DNA of 64,000 nucleotides from Halopseudomonas oceani (GCF_002903165.1 NZ_PPSK01000005.1:1-64000); one strand, 5' to 3'; numbered from the stretch's first letter, positions 40,317 to 50,391 are shown. The notes: generated by a model not told the origin, from the sequence alone. Numbers and translations: made by a program.

Positions 40317-40861
40317 TTGGCCTCCTCGACCAGTGCCTGGTAACGGGCCGCAAGGTCGGTGCTCCAGGCGCGGTCATCAATGACGCCAATGAACTTGTGA
40401 CGGATGACCCCATTGGCGTCGATAAGATAGGTTTCCGGCGCGCCATAGACACCCAGGTCAAGCCCGAGCCGGCCATCGGCATCGCTGATGTTCAACTGGT
40501 AGGGATTATGGAAGTCCTTAAGCCACTTGATCGCGTCGGCGCTGTTGTCCTTGTAGTTGACCCCGTAGATCACCACACCTTCGGCGGCCAGGCGGTTCAG
40601 TACCGGGTGTTCGACACGGCAGGCAACGCACCAGGTTGCCCAGATGTTGACCAGTGCCGGCCCCTTAAGATCAGCCTGGGTAATCCGCGGCTCGCCGTCG
40701 ATGACCGAGGGCAGATCGAAGGTCGGGAACGGCTTGTTCAACAACGGTGACGGCAACTCCAGCTCGGTGACGCCCTCTTCCTTGGTCATCAGGCTCTGCA
40801 GGAAGAAGCCCGCCATGGCCAAAAACAGTATCAGCGGCAGAATCAGTAACAGACGACGCAT
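40313..40861 (-). CDS. ccmG: Thiol:disulfide interchange protein CcmG/DsbE
   Basis: A 182-residue membrane-tethered thioredoxin-fold protein. The N-terminal anchor is at residues 4-25; the redox motif WATWCVAC has Cys78 and Cys81; the cis-Pro loop is in GAPETYLID. It passes electrons to CcmH and apocytochrome c. Its start shares a base with the ccmF stop (TGATG), consistent with coupled translation. Confidence 0.93.
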   Translation of the reverse strand: MRRLLLILPLILFLAMAGFFLQSLMTKEEGVTELELPSPLLNKPFPTFDLPSVIDGEPRITQADLKGPALVNIWATWCVACRVEHPVLNRLAAEGVVIYGVNYKDNSADAIKWLKDFHNPYQLNISDADGRLGLDLGVYGAPETYLIDANGVIRHKFIGVIDDRAWSTDLAARYQALVEEAK

Positions 40862-42834
40862 CAGGCAAGCTCCTCGGTTACGCGATTAACGGGCCTCTCA
40901 GCGCGCTGACGCACCTTCAGGCGGTAGCGCTTGTCACTGGCCGCGAGCAGGCCACCCACCATCATCATCAGACCGCCGAGCCAGATCCAGCGCACAAACG
41001 GCTTGATATGAACCCGCATCGCCCAGGCATCGCCCTCAAGCGGCTCGCCCATGGCAACGAACAGGTCACGGGTGAAACCGGCATCGATACCTGCCTCGGT
41101 CATCATTTGATTCTTCACCCGATACAAGCGCTTCTCCGGGTGCAAGGTAGTCAGCAGGCGGTCATTGGCGTAGACACTGACGGTGCCCTGATCGGACACC
41201 CAGTTCGGCCCTTCACGGTGACGCACGCCATCGAACACAAAGGTATAACCACCCAGATCCAGGGTGTCGCCCGGCGCCATGCGCAGGTCACGCTGATTGT
41301 CGAACAGACTGGCACCCACCACACCGACGGCGCAAACAGCGATGCCGATGTGCGCCATGGTCATGCCCCAGTAGCTGCGCGGGAGCGCGCGAATACCGGC
41401 AACCAGCCCCTTGTTGCGGCTCTTGTGCAGAATGTCACGCACACTGGCGCCACACACCCAGATCACCAGCAGCAGCAAACTGCCTACCGCCAGTTGATGG
41501 GCACCGATCCACAGCGCGATAGCCACCGCACCGACCGCGGCCAGCAGCAGCACCCACTTGAGCTGCCCGACCAGCCAGTCCACCGGCGTCTGCTTCCAGC
41601 GGCTGAGAATACCGACACCCAGCGCCGCCATCAGAATCGCCATCAGCGGCAGGAACATGCCATTGAAATATGGCGGGCCAACCGATACCAGGGTATCGAA
41701 CGCCGACATAATCAACGGATACAGGGTGCCGAGCAGCACCATCAGCGCCGCCACCACCAGCACCACGTTGTTGACCAGCAACAGCGCCTCGCGTGAGTTC
41801 CAGGCAAAACCGATCTGACTCTTCACCACGGGCGCGCGCAGGGCGTACAGCAACAGCGACCCGCCAACCACCACCAGCAGGAAGCCCAGTACGAACACGC
41901 CACGATCCGGATCGCTGGCAAATGCATGCACCGACGTCAGAACCCCCGAACGCACCAGGAAGGTCCCCAGCAGGCTGAGAGAGAACGCCGCGATGGCCAG
42001 CAACACCGTCCAGCTCTTGAATACACCGCGCTTTTCGGTCACCGCCAGGGAGTGAATCAGCGCAGTCCCGACCAGCCACGGCATAAAGGATGCATTTTCC
42101 ACCGGGTCCCAGAACCACCAGCCCCCCCAGCCGAGTTCGTAGTAGGCCCACCAGGAGCCAAGCACGATACCCAGGCTCAGAAATGCCCAGGCAACGATGG
42201 TCCAGGGCCGTGACCAGCGCGCCCACGCCGCATCAAGACGTCCGCCCAACAGGGCGGCGATGGCAAAGGCAAAGGCGACGGAGAAGCCGACATAACCCAT
42301 ATAGAGCATCGGCGGGTGCACGATCAGGCCGAAATCCTGCAGTAGCGGATTGAGGTCATTGCCATCGACCGGATGAAACGGCAGTTGGCGATCGAACGGG
42401 TTGGAGGTAATCAGCATGAAGCACAGAAAGCCGACGCTGATCATGCCCATGACAGACAGCACGCGAGCCAGCATTTCTTCCGGCAGATCACGTGAAAAGA
42501 TCGCCACCGCGAAGGTCCAGCCAGCCAAAATCATTGCCCACAGCAGCAACGAGCCTTCGTGACCACCCCAGACCGCACTGACCTTGTAGTACCAGGGCAG
42601 CGCCGAGTTGGAGTTGAGCGCGACATAGGTCACGCTGAAGTCATCAACAACGAACGCATGCACCAGGCAGCCAAAGGCAAAAGTGACAAACAACCACTGC
42701 GCCGCCGCGGCCGGCTGGCCGAGACTCATCGCCAGGCCGTCACCGCGCCAGGCACCATAGAGCGGAACGCTTGCCTGCAGCACAGCCAGACAAAGTGCAA
42801 TGATCAGGGCAATCTGCCCAAGTTCGGGAATCAT
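40861..42834 (-). CDS. ccmF: Heme lyase subunit CcmF
   Basis: A 657-residue multi-pass protein of the holocytochrome c synthetase complex. The WWD-domain heme site is seen in WWAYYELGWGGWWFWDPVENAS, and WGGHEGSLLLWAMILAGW is another family hallmark; about 15 membrane segments are predicted. I start at MIPELGQIALI (42834) with AAGGGGC upstream, since upstream codons look non-conserved. It receives heme from CcmE and attaches it to apocytochrome with CcmH and CcmI. Confidence 0.94.
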   Translation of the reverse strand: MIPELGQIALIIALCLAVLQASVPLYGAWRGDGLAMSLGQPAAAAQWLFVTFAFGCLVHAFVVDDFSVTYVALNSNSALPWYYKVSAVWGGHEGSLLLWAMILAGWTFAVAIFSRDLPEEMLARVLSVMGMISVGFLCFMLITSNPFDRQLPFHPVDGNDLNPLLQDFGLIVHPPMLYMGYVGFSVAFAFAIAALLGGRLDAAWARWSRPWTIVAWAFLSLGIVLGSWWAYYELGWGGWWFWDPVENASFMPWLVGTALIHSLAVTEKRGVFKSWTVLLAIAAFSLSLLGTFLVRSGVLTSVHAFASDPDRGVFVLGFLLVVVGGSLLLYALRAPVVKSQIGFAWNSREALLLVNNVVLVVAALMVLLGTLYPLIMSAFDTLVSVGPPYFNGMFLPLMAILMAALGVGILSRWKQTPVDWLVGQLKWVLLLAAVGAVAIALWIGAHQLAVGSLLLLVIWVCGASVRDILHKSRNKGLVAGIRALPRSYWGMTMAHIGIAVCAVGVVGASLFDNQRDLRMAPGDTLDLGGYTFVFDGVRHREGPNWVSDQGTVSVYANDRLLTTLHPEKRLYRVKNQMMTEAGIDAGFTRDLFVAMGEPLEGDAWAMRVHIKPFVRWIWLGGLMMMVGGLLAASDKRYRLKVRQRAERPVNRVTEELA

Positions 42835-42844
42835 GCCGTGCCCC

Positions 42845-43303
42845 TTATTCTGCTTGCGGTTGCTGAGCGGCCTTGTTGGCCATGGCGTCATTCATGGCCT
42901 TGGCCACTTCGGGTGGCATGTATTCTTCATCGTGCTTGGCCAGCACCTCGTCGGCCTCCAGCACGCCATCGGCGTTCACACGGCCGAGTGCGACAATGCC
43001 CTGCCCTTCGCGGAACAGGTCAGGCAGGATGCCGCTGTAGGCGATGGTCACCGCCTTGGCGCCATCGGAAACATCAAAGCGCACATCCAGCGAGTCGGTT
43101 GAGCGCTTGACGCTCCCCTCGACCACCATGCCCCCGGCACGGATACGTGCCCCTTCCGGCGCTTCGCCACTGGCTATCTGGGTCGGGGTGTAAAACAGGT
43201 TGATGTTCTCGCGCAGGGCGGTCAGCGCCAGTGCCACGGCAGCGCCAACTCCCAGCAGAACCAGCAGGATCAGAATCAGGCGTTTTTTGCGTGCGGGATG
43301 CAT
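42845..43303 (-). CDS. ccmE: Cytochrome c maturation heme chaperone CcmE
   Basis: A 152-residue heme chaperone. An N-terminal membrane anchor ([22 protein letters not shown]), an OB-fold periplasmic domain, and the heme-binding His124 and Tyr128 in [13 protein letters not shown] are visible. Heme binds covalently to the His before transfer to CcmF. The start overlaps the ccmD stop (TGATG) and ccmF follows after ten bases. Confidence 0.95.
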   Translation of the reverse strand: MHPARKKRLILILLVLLGVGAAVALALTALRENINLFYTPTQIASGEAPEGARIRAGGMVVEGSVKRSTDSLDVRFDVSDGAKAVTIAYSGILPDLFREGQGIVALGRVNADGVLEADEVLAKHDEEYMPPEVAKAMNDAMANKAAQQPQAE

Positions 43304-43470
43304 CAGGATTCCTCTCGCCGACGACGGCGTGCTTCAGCCTGCACCAGCCGACGACGTCCGATCATCGGGGTGAGGAACAACAGGATCAGAACTGCAGCCG
43401 TAATTCCGTAGGCAGTCCAGACATAGGGGCCATGGCCATCCATGGCAAAGAAGGTTGCCAGGTCACTCAT
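43303..43470 (-). CDS. ccmD: Small membrane protein CcmD
   Basis: A 55-residue protein: [14 protein letters not shown], a membrane helix ([19 protein letters not shown]) and a strongly basic tail ([17 protein letters not shown]). This is the classical CcmD pattern; CcmD helps release heme-loaded CcmE from the CcmABC complex. It lies between ccmC and ccmE, overlapping both (four bases with the ccmC end at 43467 and one with ccmE). Confidence 0.92.
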   Translation of the reverse strand: MSDLATFFAMDGHGPYVWTAYGITAAVLILLFLTPMIGRRRLVQAEARRRRREES

Positions 43471-44210
43471 GTATTGCTCTCCAGCGCGTCACGAACCCAG
43501 CGGGTCTTGTGCTCGCGCTTCAGAATCTCCAACCGCATGCGCATGAACAGGTTCAGCGTAAACAGGCCGTAAAACGCCAGCACCATCACCAGCAGCGGCA
43601 ACCACATTTCCGGCGGCATGGCCGGCTTTTCGGTCACGGTGAAAGTGGCTGGCTGATGCAGGGTGTTCCACCAGTCAACCGAGTATTTGATGATCGGAAT
43701 ATTGATTACGCCGACAATCGCCATCACGGCTGTCGCCTTGGCCGCCGTGTCACGATTACTGATTGCCATACGCAGGGCAATGATCCCAAAGTACAGAAAA
43801 AGTAGAATCAGCATCGACGTCAGACGGGCATCCCACTCCCAGTAGGTGCCCCACGTCGGCTTGCCCCAGATCGAACCGGTGATCAGCGCGACAAAGGTCA
43901 TCCAGGCACCGATGGGAGCAGCACACTGCAACGCGACATCGGCCAGTTTCATGCGCCAGACCAGCCCAACCACCCCGGCAACCGCCAGCATCATGTAACA
44001 GGACTGGGCGAGAATCGCTGCCGGCACATGAATGTAGATAATGCGGAAGCTGTTGCCCTGCTGGTAATCCTCCGGCGCAAAGACCAGACCCCAAACGCTG
44101 CCGACAATCAGCGCCAGCAGACTGAAGACAGCGATCCACGGCATCAGTTTGCCGCTGATCTCATAGAACCATTTGGGCGAGCCCAGTTTGTGGAAAAACG
44201 TCCAGCTCAT
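43467..44210 (-). CDS. ccmC: Heme exporter/handling protein CcmC
   Basis: A 247-residue protein with six membrane helices. It carries the WWD-type segment ([20 protein letters not shown]) and conserved periplasmic His-containing loops ([12 protein letters not shown]). It loads heme onto CcmE. The start [16 protein letters not shown] at 44210 is the family start; the gene follows ccmB after 19 bases. Confidence 0.94.
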   Translation of the reverse strand: MSWTFFHKLGSPKWFYEISGKLMPWIAVFSLLALIVGSVWGLVFAPEDYQQGNSFRIIYIHVPAAILAQSCYMMLAVAGVVGLVWRMKLADVALQCAAPIGAWMTFVALITGSIWGKPTWGTYWEWDARLTSMLILLFLYFGIIALRMAISNRDTAAKATAVMAIVGVINIPIIKYSVDWWNTLHQPATFTVTEKPAMPPEMWLPLLVMVLAFYGLFTLNLFMRMRLEILKREHKTRWVRDALESNT

Positions 44211-44229
44211 TCGCTGTTCAACTCCGCGC

Positions 44230-44904
44230 TTATTCGCCAACTCCGATTCGCAGGCCCGCCGCTATCGCCAGCGGGGCCAGACTCAATGCCAGAACTGCAA
44301 GACAGCCCAGCCACAGCAGGTAGCCCTGAACCGGCAACCCCTGCAATGCCGCATCCATGGCCCCAGTGCCGAGAATCAACACCGGGATATACAACGGCAG
44401 AATCAACAATGCCAACAGCATGCTGCCCCCACCCTTCAAACCCACTGTCAGCGCCGCACCGATCGCACCCAACAGGCTCAGCACCGCAGTTCCCAGCAAC
44501 AGGGTTGCACAGAGTACCGGTATCACCGTCCAGGGCAAAGCCAGCATCATGCCCAGCACCGGTGTCAGCAGCACCAGCATCACGCCACACATCAACCAAT
44601 GGTGCAGCACCTTGACCAGCACCAGCAGAGTGAGCGGGTGCGGAGACAGTACCCACTGCTCCAGCGAGCCGTCTTCAAAATCGCCGCGAAACATGCCATC
44701 CAGCGACAACAGGGTAGCCAGCAACGCCGCTACCCATATTACGCCCGCCGCCATGCGCTGCAGCAGCTCGGGCTCGGGGCCGACCGCCAGCGGAAACAGG
44801 GTGATGACCATGGCGAAGAACACCAACGGGTTGAGCACCTCGCCGGGGCGACGCCAGGTCAGCTGCCATTCGCGACGCAGCAGTTGCCAGAGTACGTTAC
44901 CCAT
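44230..44904 (-). CDS. ccmB: Heme exporter protein CcmB
   Basis: A 224-residue six-helix membrane subunit of the CcmAB ABC complex. [20 protein letters not shown], then [20 protein letters not shown] match the family. Its ATG overlaps the ccmA TAA (TAATG). Together with CcmA it drives release of holo-CcmE from CcmC and CcmD. Confidence 0.93.
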   Translation of the reverse strand: MGNVLWQLLRREWQLTWRRPGEVLNPLVFFAMVITLFPLAVGPEPELLQRMAAGVIWVAALLATLLSLDGMFRGDFEDGSLEQWVLSPHPLTLLVLVKVLHHWLMCGVMLVLLTPVLGMMLALPWTVIPVLCATLLLGTAVLSLLGAIGAALTVGLKGGGSMLLALLILPLYIPVLILGTGAMDAALQGLPVQGYLLWLGCLAVLALSLAPLAIAAGLRIGVGE

Positions 44905-45566
44905 TAGCTCATCCGCCCCAGCTCCAGACGACGAACCTCGCTCAGGTGGTCCAGACTGTGATGGGTTGTCAGCACGGCAATGCCGCCTTGCCGGGCAAAC
45001 GCCAGAATCTGCTGTTCCAGCGCCCGCACTGCGGTTTGATCCAGTGCGGTGAAGGGCTCGTCCAGCACCCAGATGGGTTTTGCGGTCTGCAGGCGCAGGC
45101 GCGCCAGCGCTACTCGACGCTGCTGCCCGGCCGACATCTGCCGGCACGGCACGTCTTCGTACCCGCGCAGACCGACAGCCGCCAGCGCGTCCCAGATGGC
45201 ATCACGCTCGACGGGGTGGTCCAGGGCGCACAGCCAGGAGAGGTTTTCCTCGGCGCTCAGGGTCGCCTTGATGGCCGTGGCGTGTCCAAGGAACAGCAAA
45301 TGACGTCGCCAGTAGTCGCGCCCGCCACCGCTGAGGATAGAACGATCAGCGTAGCGGATATCGCCCGCAGTAGCAGGCATTAGCCCGGCCAGGATACGCA
45401 GCAGGCTGGTTTTACCAGCCCCGTTGGGGCCTGCAACTTGCAGCACCTCTCCGGCTTGCAGACGGCAGTTCAGACCGGCGAAGAGCTCGCGCTCATCCCG
45501 TTCACAGGACAGGTCGATAATGTCGATCTGCTCAGCTGTCACCGCTGCTCCGTACGCCACCATCAA
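44904..45566 (-). CDS. ccmA: Heme ABC exporter ATP-binding protein CcmA
   Basis: A 220-residue ATPase. Walker A GPNGAGKTS is at residues 46-54, the signature is MSAGQQRRVALARL and Walker B PIWVLDEPFTALD. It partners with CcmB. It is the first gene of the ccm operon and is divergent from the fliK-like gene, with about 145 bases between starts. The exact start is uncertain; residues before QIDIIDLS are not conserved, so a later start is possible. Confidence 0.93.
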   Translation of the reverse strand: MMVAYGAAVTAEQIDIIDLSCERDERELFAGLNCRLQAGEVLQVAGPNGAGKTSLLRILAGLMPATAGDIRYADRSILSGGGRDYWRRHLLFLGHATAIKATLSAEENLSWLCALDHPVERDAIWDALAAVGLRGYEDVPCRQMSAGQQRRVALARLRLQTAKPIWVLDEPFTALDQTAVRALEQQILAFARQGGIAVLTTHHSLDHLSEVRRLELGRMS

Positions 45567-45710
45567 GGTAGCGGTAAATTAATGGTCCCGCGCCAGCTGC
45601 CGCTATACTCTGTAGCCAGCAACGCCTGCGGGAACGCCCGTTTTCCAGCGGCGCCATTATACATGCCCCCCTTTTGCGGGGGACCTCGATTTACGTCAAC
45701 ATGTGACAGC

Positions 45711-47429
45711 ATGAGCCCTGATTTTCGCCTGCCACCGACCAGCGTTACCCAGCCAACCGGCACCACCACTGCTGCGCCGGTGCGCCCGGCCGACGCAATT
45801 ATGATGGCGCTGCAGCTATTGCGGCCAATTGACGCACAGCAGCTACTCGGTGGCGACCAGGCAAATGCGGAAGTAGTGCAAAGCAGCAACAAGCCCAACA
45901 TCAGCGGCCAATTTGACCTGCTGCTGAAGATCGTCAAGCAGGACATGAGCGGCGGCACCACCCTGCCCGCCAGCACTAGTCAGCCGGTCGCGCCGGGTAC
46001 CCAGATGGTGGTGCAGGCCGTCACGCAGACCCAGCTGATCGCGGTCGTGCAGCAGGTCGCCTCACAGAACACCCAACTGCTCACCCAGCTCGACCCTGAG
46101 CAGTTTCCCGCTGGAACCCCCTTACAGGCACGAGTGATAAGCCAGCAGGCTATCCCGGCCAGCGTCAACCAGGCAGCGCGCTACGAGCTGGTTGCGCAGC
46201 TGGTGCAGCAAAGCCCGCAACAGACGCTGCTGAGCATCACCAGCGCCCGCCCGGTTGAGCCCGGCACCCAGCTCAACGCCACTGTTGGCAGCCAGGGCGA
46301 GCTGCGGGTACTGAGCAGTAGCGAGCAAGTTCGCCAGGCCGATCTGCTGCAGGGCTTGCGTACTGCCTTTCAACAGCAGGCGTCATCGGAGTTGCTGCTA
46401 ACTCGACTGGCCTCGCTGGCAGCGGCACCGCAGGAGCTTCCACCTGTTCCTGCGCTGCAACTGGCGATTGCCAACGTACTCAAACAGATCGTTGACGCCC
46501 CGCAGCTGATGACCGCCACCGGCGTGGCCAACGCCGTCGCCCAGAGCGGCAGCTTTCTGGAGGCCAACCTCGCGCGCCTCGCCGACATCATGAGCAAGCA
46601 GCAGAGCGCAGAGGGCGCTGTCTCGGTGGACGGTAAACCGACCACTGCAACGGGTGGAGATTCCCCCAAGCCGGCACTGCCAGCACTGGACAAACTGCTT
46701 CCACTGCTGGCTAGCCTGAGCGCCCCTCGCGCAACCGAACCGCTGGCCGGGGCGGATTTCAAGGGGGCTCTGGTCGGCCTGCTGGTCACCCTTCAGCAGC
46801 AATTGCCGGGTGCCGTGCTGCAACCGCCGCAGAACCCTGCTGGCCCCTGGCAACAGGCCATGCAACTCGCGCAACAGGGCACCAGCGTCAAGCCCGGACT
46901 CTTCCCCCTGCCAGCCCGCGCGCTCCAGGCACTGGGCGAGACCAGCGATCTGGGCAGCCTCTTGCGCCTTACTGCAGCACTGCTGTCGCGGATTCAGCAT
47001 CACCAGTTGCAGAGCATGGGCCAGACTCAGACCTTCTCCGACGGCAGCAGCCAAACCACCTGGCAGCTGGAGATCCCGTTGCGCGACGGCCAGCAATTCA
47101 ACCACGTACAGGTGCGAATTCAGCGCGACGAGTCGGCGCCAACGCCACGTCAGCCCGAACCCGTGCCAGTATGGGAGGTCAGGCTGGCGTTCAACCTTGA
47201 CCACCTTGGCAGCATGCAGGCCATCGCCCGCCTGCGAAACGACAAGATTAGCAGCGAGCTCTGGGCCGAGCGGCAGGAGACATTGGGCCTGATCAACAGT
47301 GAAATCGGCGCCCTGCGCGACCGCCTGCTGGCCAAGGGACTCGATGTTGGCGAACTCAGCTGTCACCGAGGCGCTCCGCCGCCACCACGCCAGCCGGTAC
47401 AGCAGGGCTGGGTAGACGAGGTAACCTGA
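45711..47429 (+). CDS. fliK: Flagellar hook-length control FliK-like protein
   Basis: A 572-residue protein, very rich in Gln, Ala, Pro and Leu through most of its length, with a C-terminal globular FliK-like domain (about 450-560: LEIPLRDGQQFNHVQVRIQRD, WEVRLAFNLDHLGSMQAIARL). FliK measures the hook and switches export specificity by acting on FlhB. The start MSPDFRLPPTSV at 45711 excludes upstream codons that overlap ccmA in antisense. It overlaps the FlhB-C-like gene by one base. In other Pseudomonas a second fliK-like gene lies here, next to ccmA. Confidence 0.85.
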   Translation: MSPDFRLPPTSVTQPTGTTTAAPVRPADAIMMALQLLRPIDAQQLLGGDQANAEVVQSSNKPNISGQFDLLLKIVKQDMSGGTTLPASTSQPVAPGTQMVVQAVTQTQLIAVVQQVASQNTQLLTQLDPEQFPAGTPLQARVISQQAIPASVNQAARYELVAQLVQQSPQQTLLSITSARPVEPGTQLNATVGSQGELRVLSSSEQVRQADLLQGLRTAFQQQASSELLLTRLASLAAAPQELPPVPALQLAIANVLKQIVDAPQLMTATGVANAVAQSGSFLEANLARLADIMSKQQSAEGAVSVDGKPTTATGGDSPKPALPALDKLLPLLASLSAPRATEPLAGADFKGALVGLLVTLQQQLPGAVLQPPQNPAGPWQQAMQLAQQGTSVKPGLFPLPARALQALGETSDLGSLLRLTAALLSRIQHHQLQSMGQTQTFSDGSSQTTWQLEIPLRDGQQFNHVQVRIQRDESAPTPRQPEPVPVWEVRLAFNLDHLGSMQAIARLRNDKISSELWAERQETLGLINSEIGALRDRLLAKGLDVGELSCHRGAPPPPRQPVQQGWVDEVT

Positions 47430-47752
47430 TGAGTACTTCCCGCGAAGCAATCGCGCTGGTCTACGACGGCGGCGAACAGGCACCAACCATTACTGCCAAG
47501 GGCGAAGGGGACCTGGCTGAGCAGATCATCGACCTGGCCATGCAGTACGAAGTGCCAATTTACGAGAACGCCGAGCTGGCAAAGATGCTGGCACGCATGG
47601 AGCTGGGGGATCAGATTCCGGAGGCGTTGTATCGGACCATTGCCGAGATCATTGCCTTTGCCTGGTATCTAAAGGGCAAGCGACCAGCCGGCTTCGATCC
47701 GGACGCAGGCAAAGAGCGCACACTACAGCTGGAAAGGAAAAGGGAAGAGTAA
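47429..47752 (+). CDS. FlhB C-terminal-domain-like export switch protein
   Basis: A 107-residue protein equal to the cytoplasmic C-terminal half of FlhB/EscU without the membrane part (AIALVYDGGEQAPTITAKGEGDLAEQIIDLA, IYENAELAKMLARMELGDQIPEALYRTIAEIIAF). The NPTH cleavage motif is absent. Such FlhX/FhlB paralogues can partly replace the FlhB C-terminus. It overlaps the fliK-like gene, so the pair probably acts together in export substrate switching. Confidence 0.88.
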   Translation: MSTSREAIALVYDGGEQAPTITAKGEGDLAEQIIDLAMQYEVPIYENAELAKMLARMELGDQIPEALYRTIAEIIAFAWYLKGKRPAGFDPDAGKERTLQLERKREE

Positions 47753-47763
47753 CGAAGGCAGAC

Positions 47764-48174
47764 TTAGCTCTGACGCGAGGCGTGCAGTTTGACGAAGAGT
47801 TCCGCTTCGGCCTTGGACAGGCCGCAGGACTGGGTCAGATCTTCAATACTGGCCCCCATGCCAACCAGCCGAGCCGCCTGACTGTATGGCATTGCCTGGG
47901 GATCCGACTGCTCAAGTTTGAGCTGTTTGTCCTCAAGGCGCTTGACCTGCTGGCGCAGCGCCGTCAGCTCCTCACCCATGCGAATACTGCCCTGCTGGAA
48001 GGTCGTCAGATCACGGGCGAGCTGATCGATCCGGCTCTGCAATTGGGACTCGAGCTGCTGTTGCTGCGCCGGCAATCGACGTACCTGCGCAAACAACACA
48101 GCCAGAGCCACCAGCGCAACCAGCAGCAGGCCAAGTACGCCGCCCATCACCAGCAGCAGCCAGGGCTCACTCAT
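47764..48174 (-). CDS. DUF2802 membrane-anchored protein
   Basis: A 136-residue protein with an N-terminal membrane helix (LLLVMGGVLGLLLVALVALAVLFA), a coiled-coil (residues 38-90, QQQQLESQLQSRIDQLARDL) and a C-terminal helix-turn-helix-like DUF2802 region (ARLVGMGASIEDLTQSCGLSKAEAELFVKL). Function unknown. Three bases separate it from the cheW stop; it is the last gene of the chemotaxis supercluster, as in other Pseudomonas. Confidence 0.85.
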   Translation of the reverse strand: MSEPWLLLVMGGVLGLLLVALVALAVLFAQVRRLPAQQQQLESQLQSRIDQLARDLTTFQQGSIRMGEELTALRQQVKRLEDKQLKLEQSDPQAMPYSQAARLVGMGASIEDLTQSCGLSKAEAELFVKLHASRQS

Positions 48175-48177
48175 CAA

Positions 48178-48657
48178 TCAGAATCCCGACAGCTCGGCCC
48201 ACTCATCTTCGGTCATCATCTTCTCGAGATCGACCAGAATCAGCAGTTCGTTGTTCTTGTTGCAGACACCCTGAATAAACTTGGCCGACTCGTCGGTACC
48301 GACGTTCGGTGCCGTTTCGATCTCGGACTGGCGCAGATACACCACTTCAGCCACGCTATCGACCAGAATGCCGACTACCTGCTTGTCCGCCTCGATGATC
48401 ACGATGCGGGTATTGTCGGTAATGGGCGCAGGACTCAACCCAAAGCGCTGACGGGTATCGATGACGGTGACAACATTACCACGCAGATTGATGATCCCCA
48501 GAACATAGGAGGGAGCGCCCGGAACCGGGGCAATCTCGGTATGTCGCAGCACTTCCTGCACCTGCATTACATTGATGCCATAGGTCTCGTTATCGAGCCG
48601 GAAGGTCACCCATTGCAGGATCGGATCTTCAGCACCTTGTCCCGAATTATTCTTCAT
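48178..48657 (-). CDS. cheW: Chemotaxis adaptor CheW
   Basis: A 159-residue adaptor with one CheW domain (LQWVTFRLDNETYGINVMQVQEVLRHTEIAPVPGAPSYVLGIINLRGNVVTVIDTRQRFGL). It links receptors to CheA in chemosensory arrays. It follows the ParP-like gene by about 70 bases and precedes the DUF2802 gene. Confidence 0.94.
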   Translation of the reverse strand: MKNNSGQGAEDPILQWVTFRLDNETYGINVMQVQEVLRHTEIAPVPGAPSYVLGIINLRGNVVTVIDTRQRFGLSPAPITDNTRIVIIEADKQVVGILVDSVAEVVYLRQSEIETAPNVGTDESAKFIQGVCNKNNELLILVDLEKMMTEDEWAELSGF

Positions 48658-48726
48658 TGTCTTGCTTCCCGATCATCATTTAAGTCCAGGGTCACGGCGA
48701 ACCGTTGGCGACTCACCCTACCCCGT

Positions 48727-49485
48727 TCATCCTAATGCTGGCGCTGCGGCATTACCAGCAGCACCAGTGCCTCCGTTACCGACTATCAGCTTAGCCAGCT
48801 CAGACACATCCAGCAGCGCACACATGTGATCAATAACCGTACCAGCCAGCCAGGGGCGCTTGCCCTGCTGGGAGCGCCACTTGATCTGATCCGGCTCCAG
48901 CCGAATCGACTGATGTACACCGTGCACGGCCATACCCCAGTCAAAACCTTCTACCGAAATCACGAAAGAGAGACTGTCCTTCAACTCGGGCGTATAACGC
49001 TCCGGCATAACCCAGCGCGCCGTATCCAGCACCTTGATGTTGCCAGCCTGAGTCGAAAGGATGCCAAGAAACCAGTCCGGCTGACCAAACAACGGAGTGA
49101 TTTCATCTTCCAGCGGGTAAATCGTACCAAGCAACACCAGCGGTACCGCCAGCTTAAGACCGCCAACATCGAACAGCAGGGCCTCAAAGGCCTGCTCCCG
49201 CCATTGCGGCACCGGCTTGAGTGCCGGCGTATCCAGAACCGGCTCCGAGACCGACTCGGTTTCAGCAACCGGCGGCGCCTCGACAACGGGTTTCTCTGCC
49301 TCGCGCAGCAATTGGGGTTGCACCGGCTTAGGCTCGACGACAACCGGTGTCGGTGCAACGGCCGCCTCGCCACCCTGCTCGGCACGCGCCAGCTCATCAG
49401 CCGCATCCTGCAGCAACGCATCCAGATAATGCTGAATGGTCTGCTCAGGTACAAACTCCTGAACGGGCAACAAGGGTTTACTCAT
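48727..49485 (-). CDS. parP: ParP-like CheW-domain protein
   Basis: A 252-residue protein with an unstructured N-terminal half (Pro-, Glu- and Val-rich, residues 40-95) and a C-terminal CheW-like domain (EALLFDVGGLKLAVPLVLLGTIYPL, WFLGILSTQAGNIKVLDTARWVM). In Vibrio and Pseudomonas such a protein next to a ParA-like ParC is ParP, which links ParC to receptors and CheA and keeps arrays at the cell pole. Placement between parC-like and cheW genes supports this. Confidence 0.82.
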   Translation of the reverse strand: MSKPLLPVQEFVPEQTIQHYLDALLQDAADELARAEQGGEAAVAPTPVVVEPKPVQPQLLREAEKPVVEAPPVAETESVSEPVLDTPALKPVPQWREQAFEALLFDVGGLKLAVPLVLLGTIYPLEDEITPLFGQPDWFLGILSTQAGNIKVLDTARWVMPERYTPELKDSLSFVISVEGFDWGMAVHGVHQSIRLEPDQIKWRSQQGKRPWLAGTVIDHMCALLDVSELAKLIVGNGGTGAAGNAAAPALG

Positions 49486-49596
49486 AACACCAGTTCATCT
49501 CGCATCGCCGGTCCCCCACAGGAACTGGCCTTGACTCTGTATCGGCTCGCCAGCGCAAAGCATTAGCGCAGGCGTCAGAAGACAGACTACTCGCAT

Positions 49597-50391
49597 TCAA
49601 GCCACCTGCTCATTGCGGCTGAGCGACTGCGCCAGCAAAAAGCGCAACAACGCACGATAGGCCAACACACCACGCGCATTCGAATCCAGCTGCGAGGGCA
49701 CCAGGCCCGCAAGACTCGCATCTCGCAGTTTGGTATCAATCGGGATATAGGCCTGCCACAGGTGCTCGGCGTAATCGCGCCGTAACAGGCGCAGCGTGTT
49801 GAGTGACGCCTGGGTGCGGCGGTCAAACAGGGTCGGTACGATGGTGTAAGGCAATGCCTGCTTGCGCGAGCGATTGACCATGTTGAGCGTATGCACCATC
49901 CGCTCCAGCCCCTTGAGCGCCAGAAACTCGGTCTGCACCGGAATAATCAACTGCTCACAAGCGGCCAGCGCATTGATCATCGACACCCCCAGCAACGGAG
50001 GGCTATCGATGATAACAAACTGGTACTCGTTCCAGAGTTGTGCCAGCGCCCGCGAGATTACCAGACCATACCCGCCCTGAGCCGCCGACTGCCGCTCAAG
50101 CGTTGCCAGCGAGGTACTCGATGGCAGCAAGCTGATATTCGGGTGGGAGGTCTCCTTCAGCAGCGCCGCCGCCAAGCCTTCCGGCACATGCCCGTTGTGT
50201 TGAAATAGATTGAATACACTGCTGGTCAGCTGGTCCGGATCCTGACCAAAATAACTGGTCATAGAGCCGTGTGGATCAAGGTCTACCACCAGCACCTTCT
50301 GACCTTGATCTGCAAGCAAGCCCGCCAGCGCGACGGCTGTCGTGGTCTTGCCCACCCCGCCCTTCTGGTTGGCTACCGCCCAGACTCTCAT
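49597..50391 (-). CDS. parC: ParA-family ATPase ParC-like (array positioning)
   Basis: A 264-residue ParA/MinD-type ATPase with a deviant Walker A (NQKGGVGKTTTAV, Lys10 and Lys15), the A' motif VLVVDLDPHGS and Walker B FVIIDSPPLL. Its position between motD and the ParP-like gene matches ParC of polar chemotaxis arrays and not a plasmid- or chromosome-partition ParA, which would have parB beside it. Confidence 0.85.
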   Translation of the reverse strand: MRVWAVANQKGGVGKTTTAVALAGLLADQGQKVLVVDLDPHGSMTSYFGQDPDQLTSSVFNLFQHNGHVPEGLAAALLKETSHPNISLLPSSTSLATLERQSAAQGGYGLVISRALAQLWNEYQFVIIDSPPLLGVSMINALAACEQLIIPVQTEFLALKGLERMVHTLNMVNRSRKQALPYTIVPTLFDRRTQASLNTLRLLRRDYAEHLWQAYIPIDTKLRDASLAGLVPSQLDSNARGVLAYRALLRFLLAQSLSRNEQVA

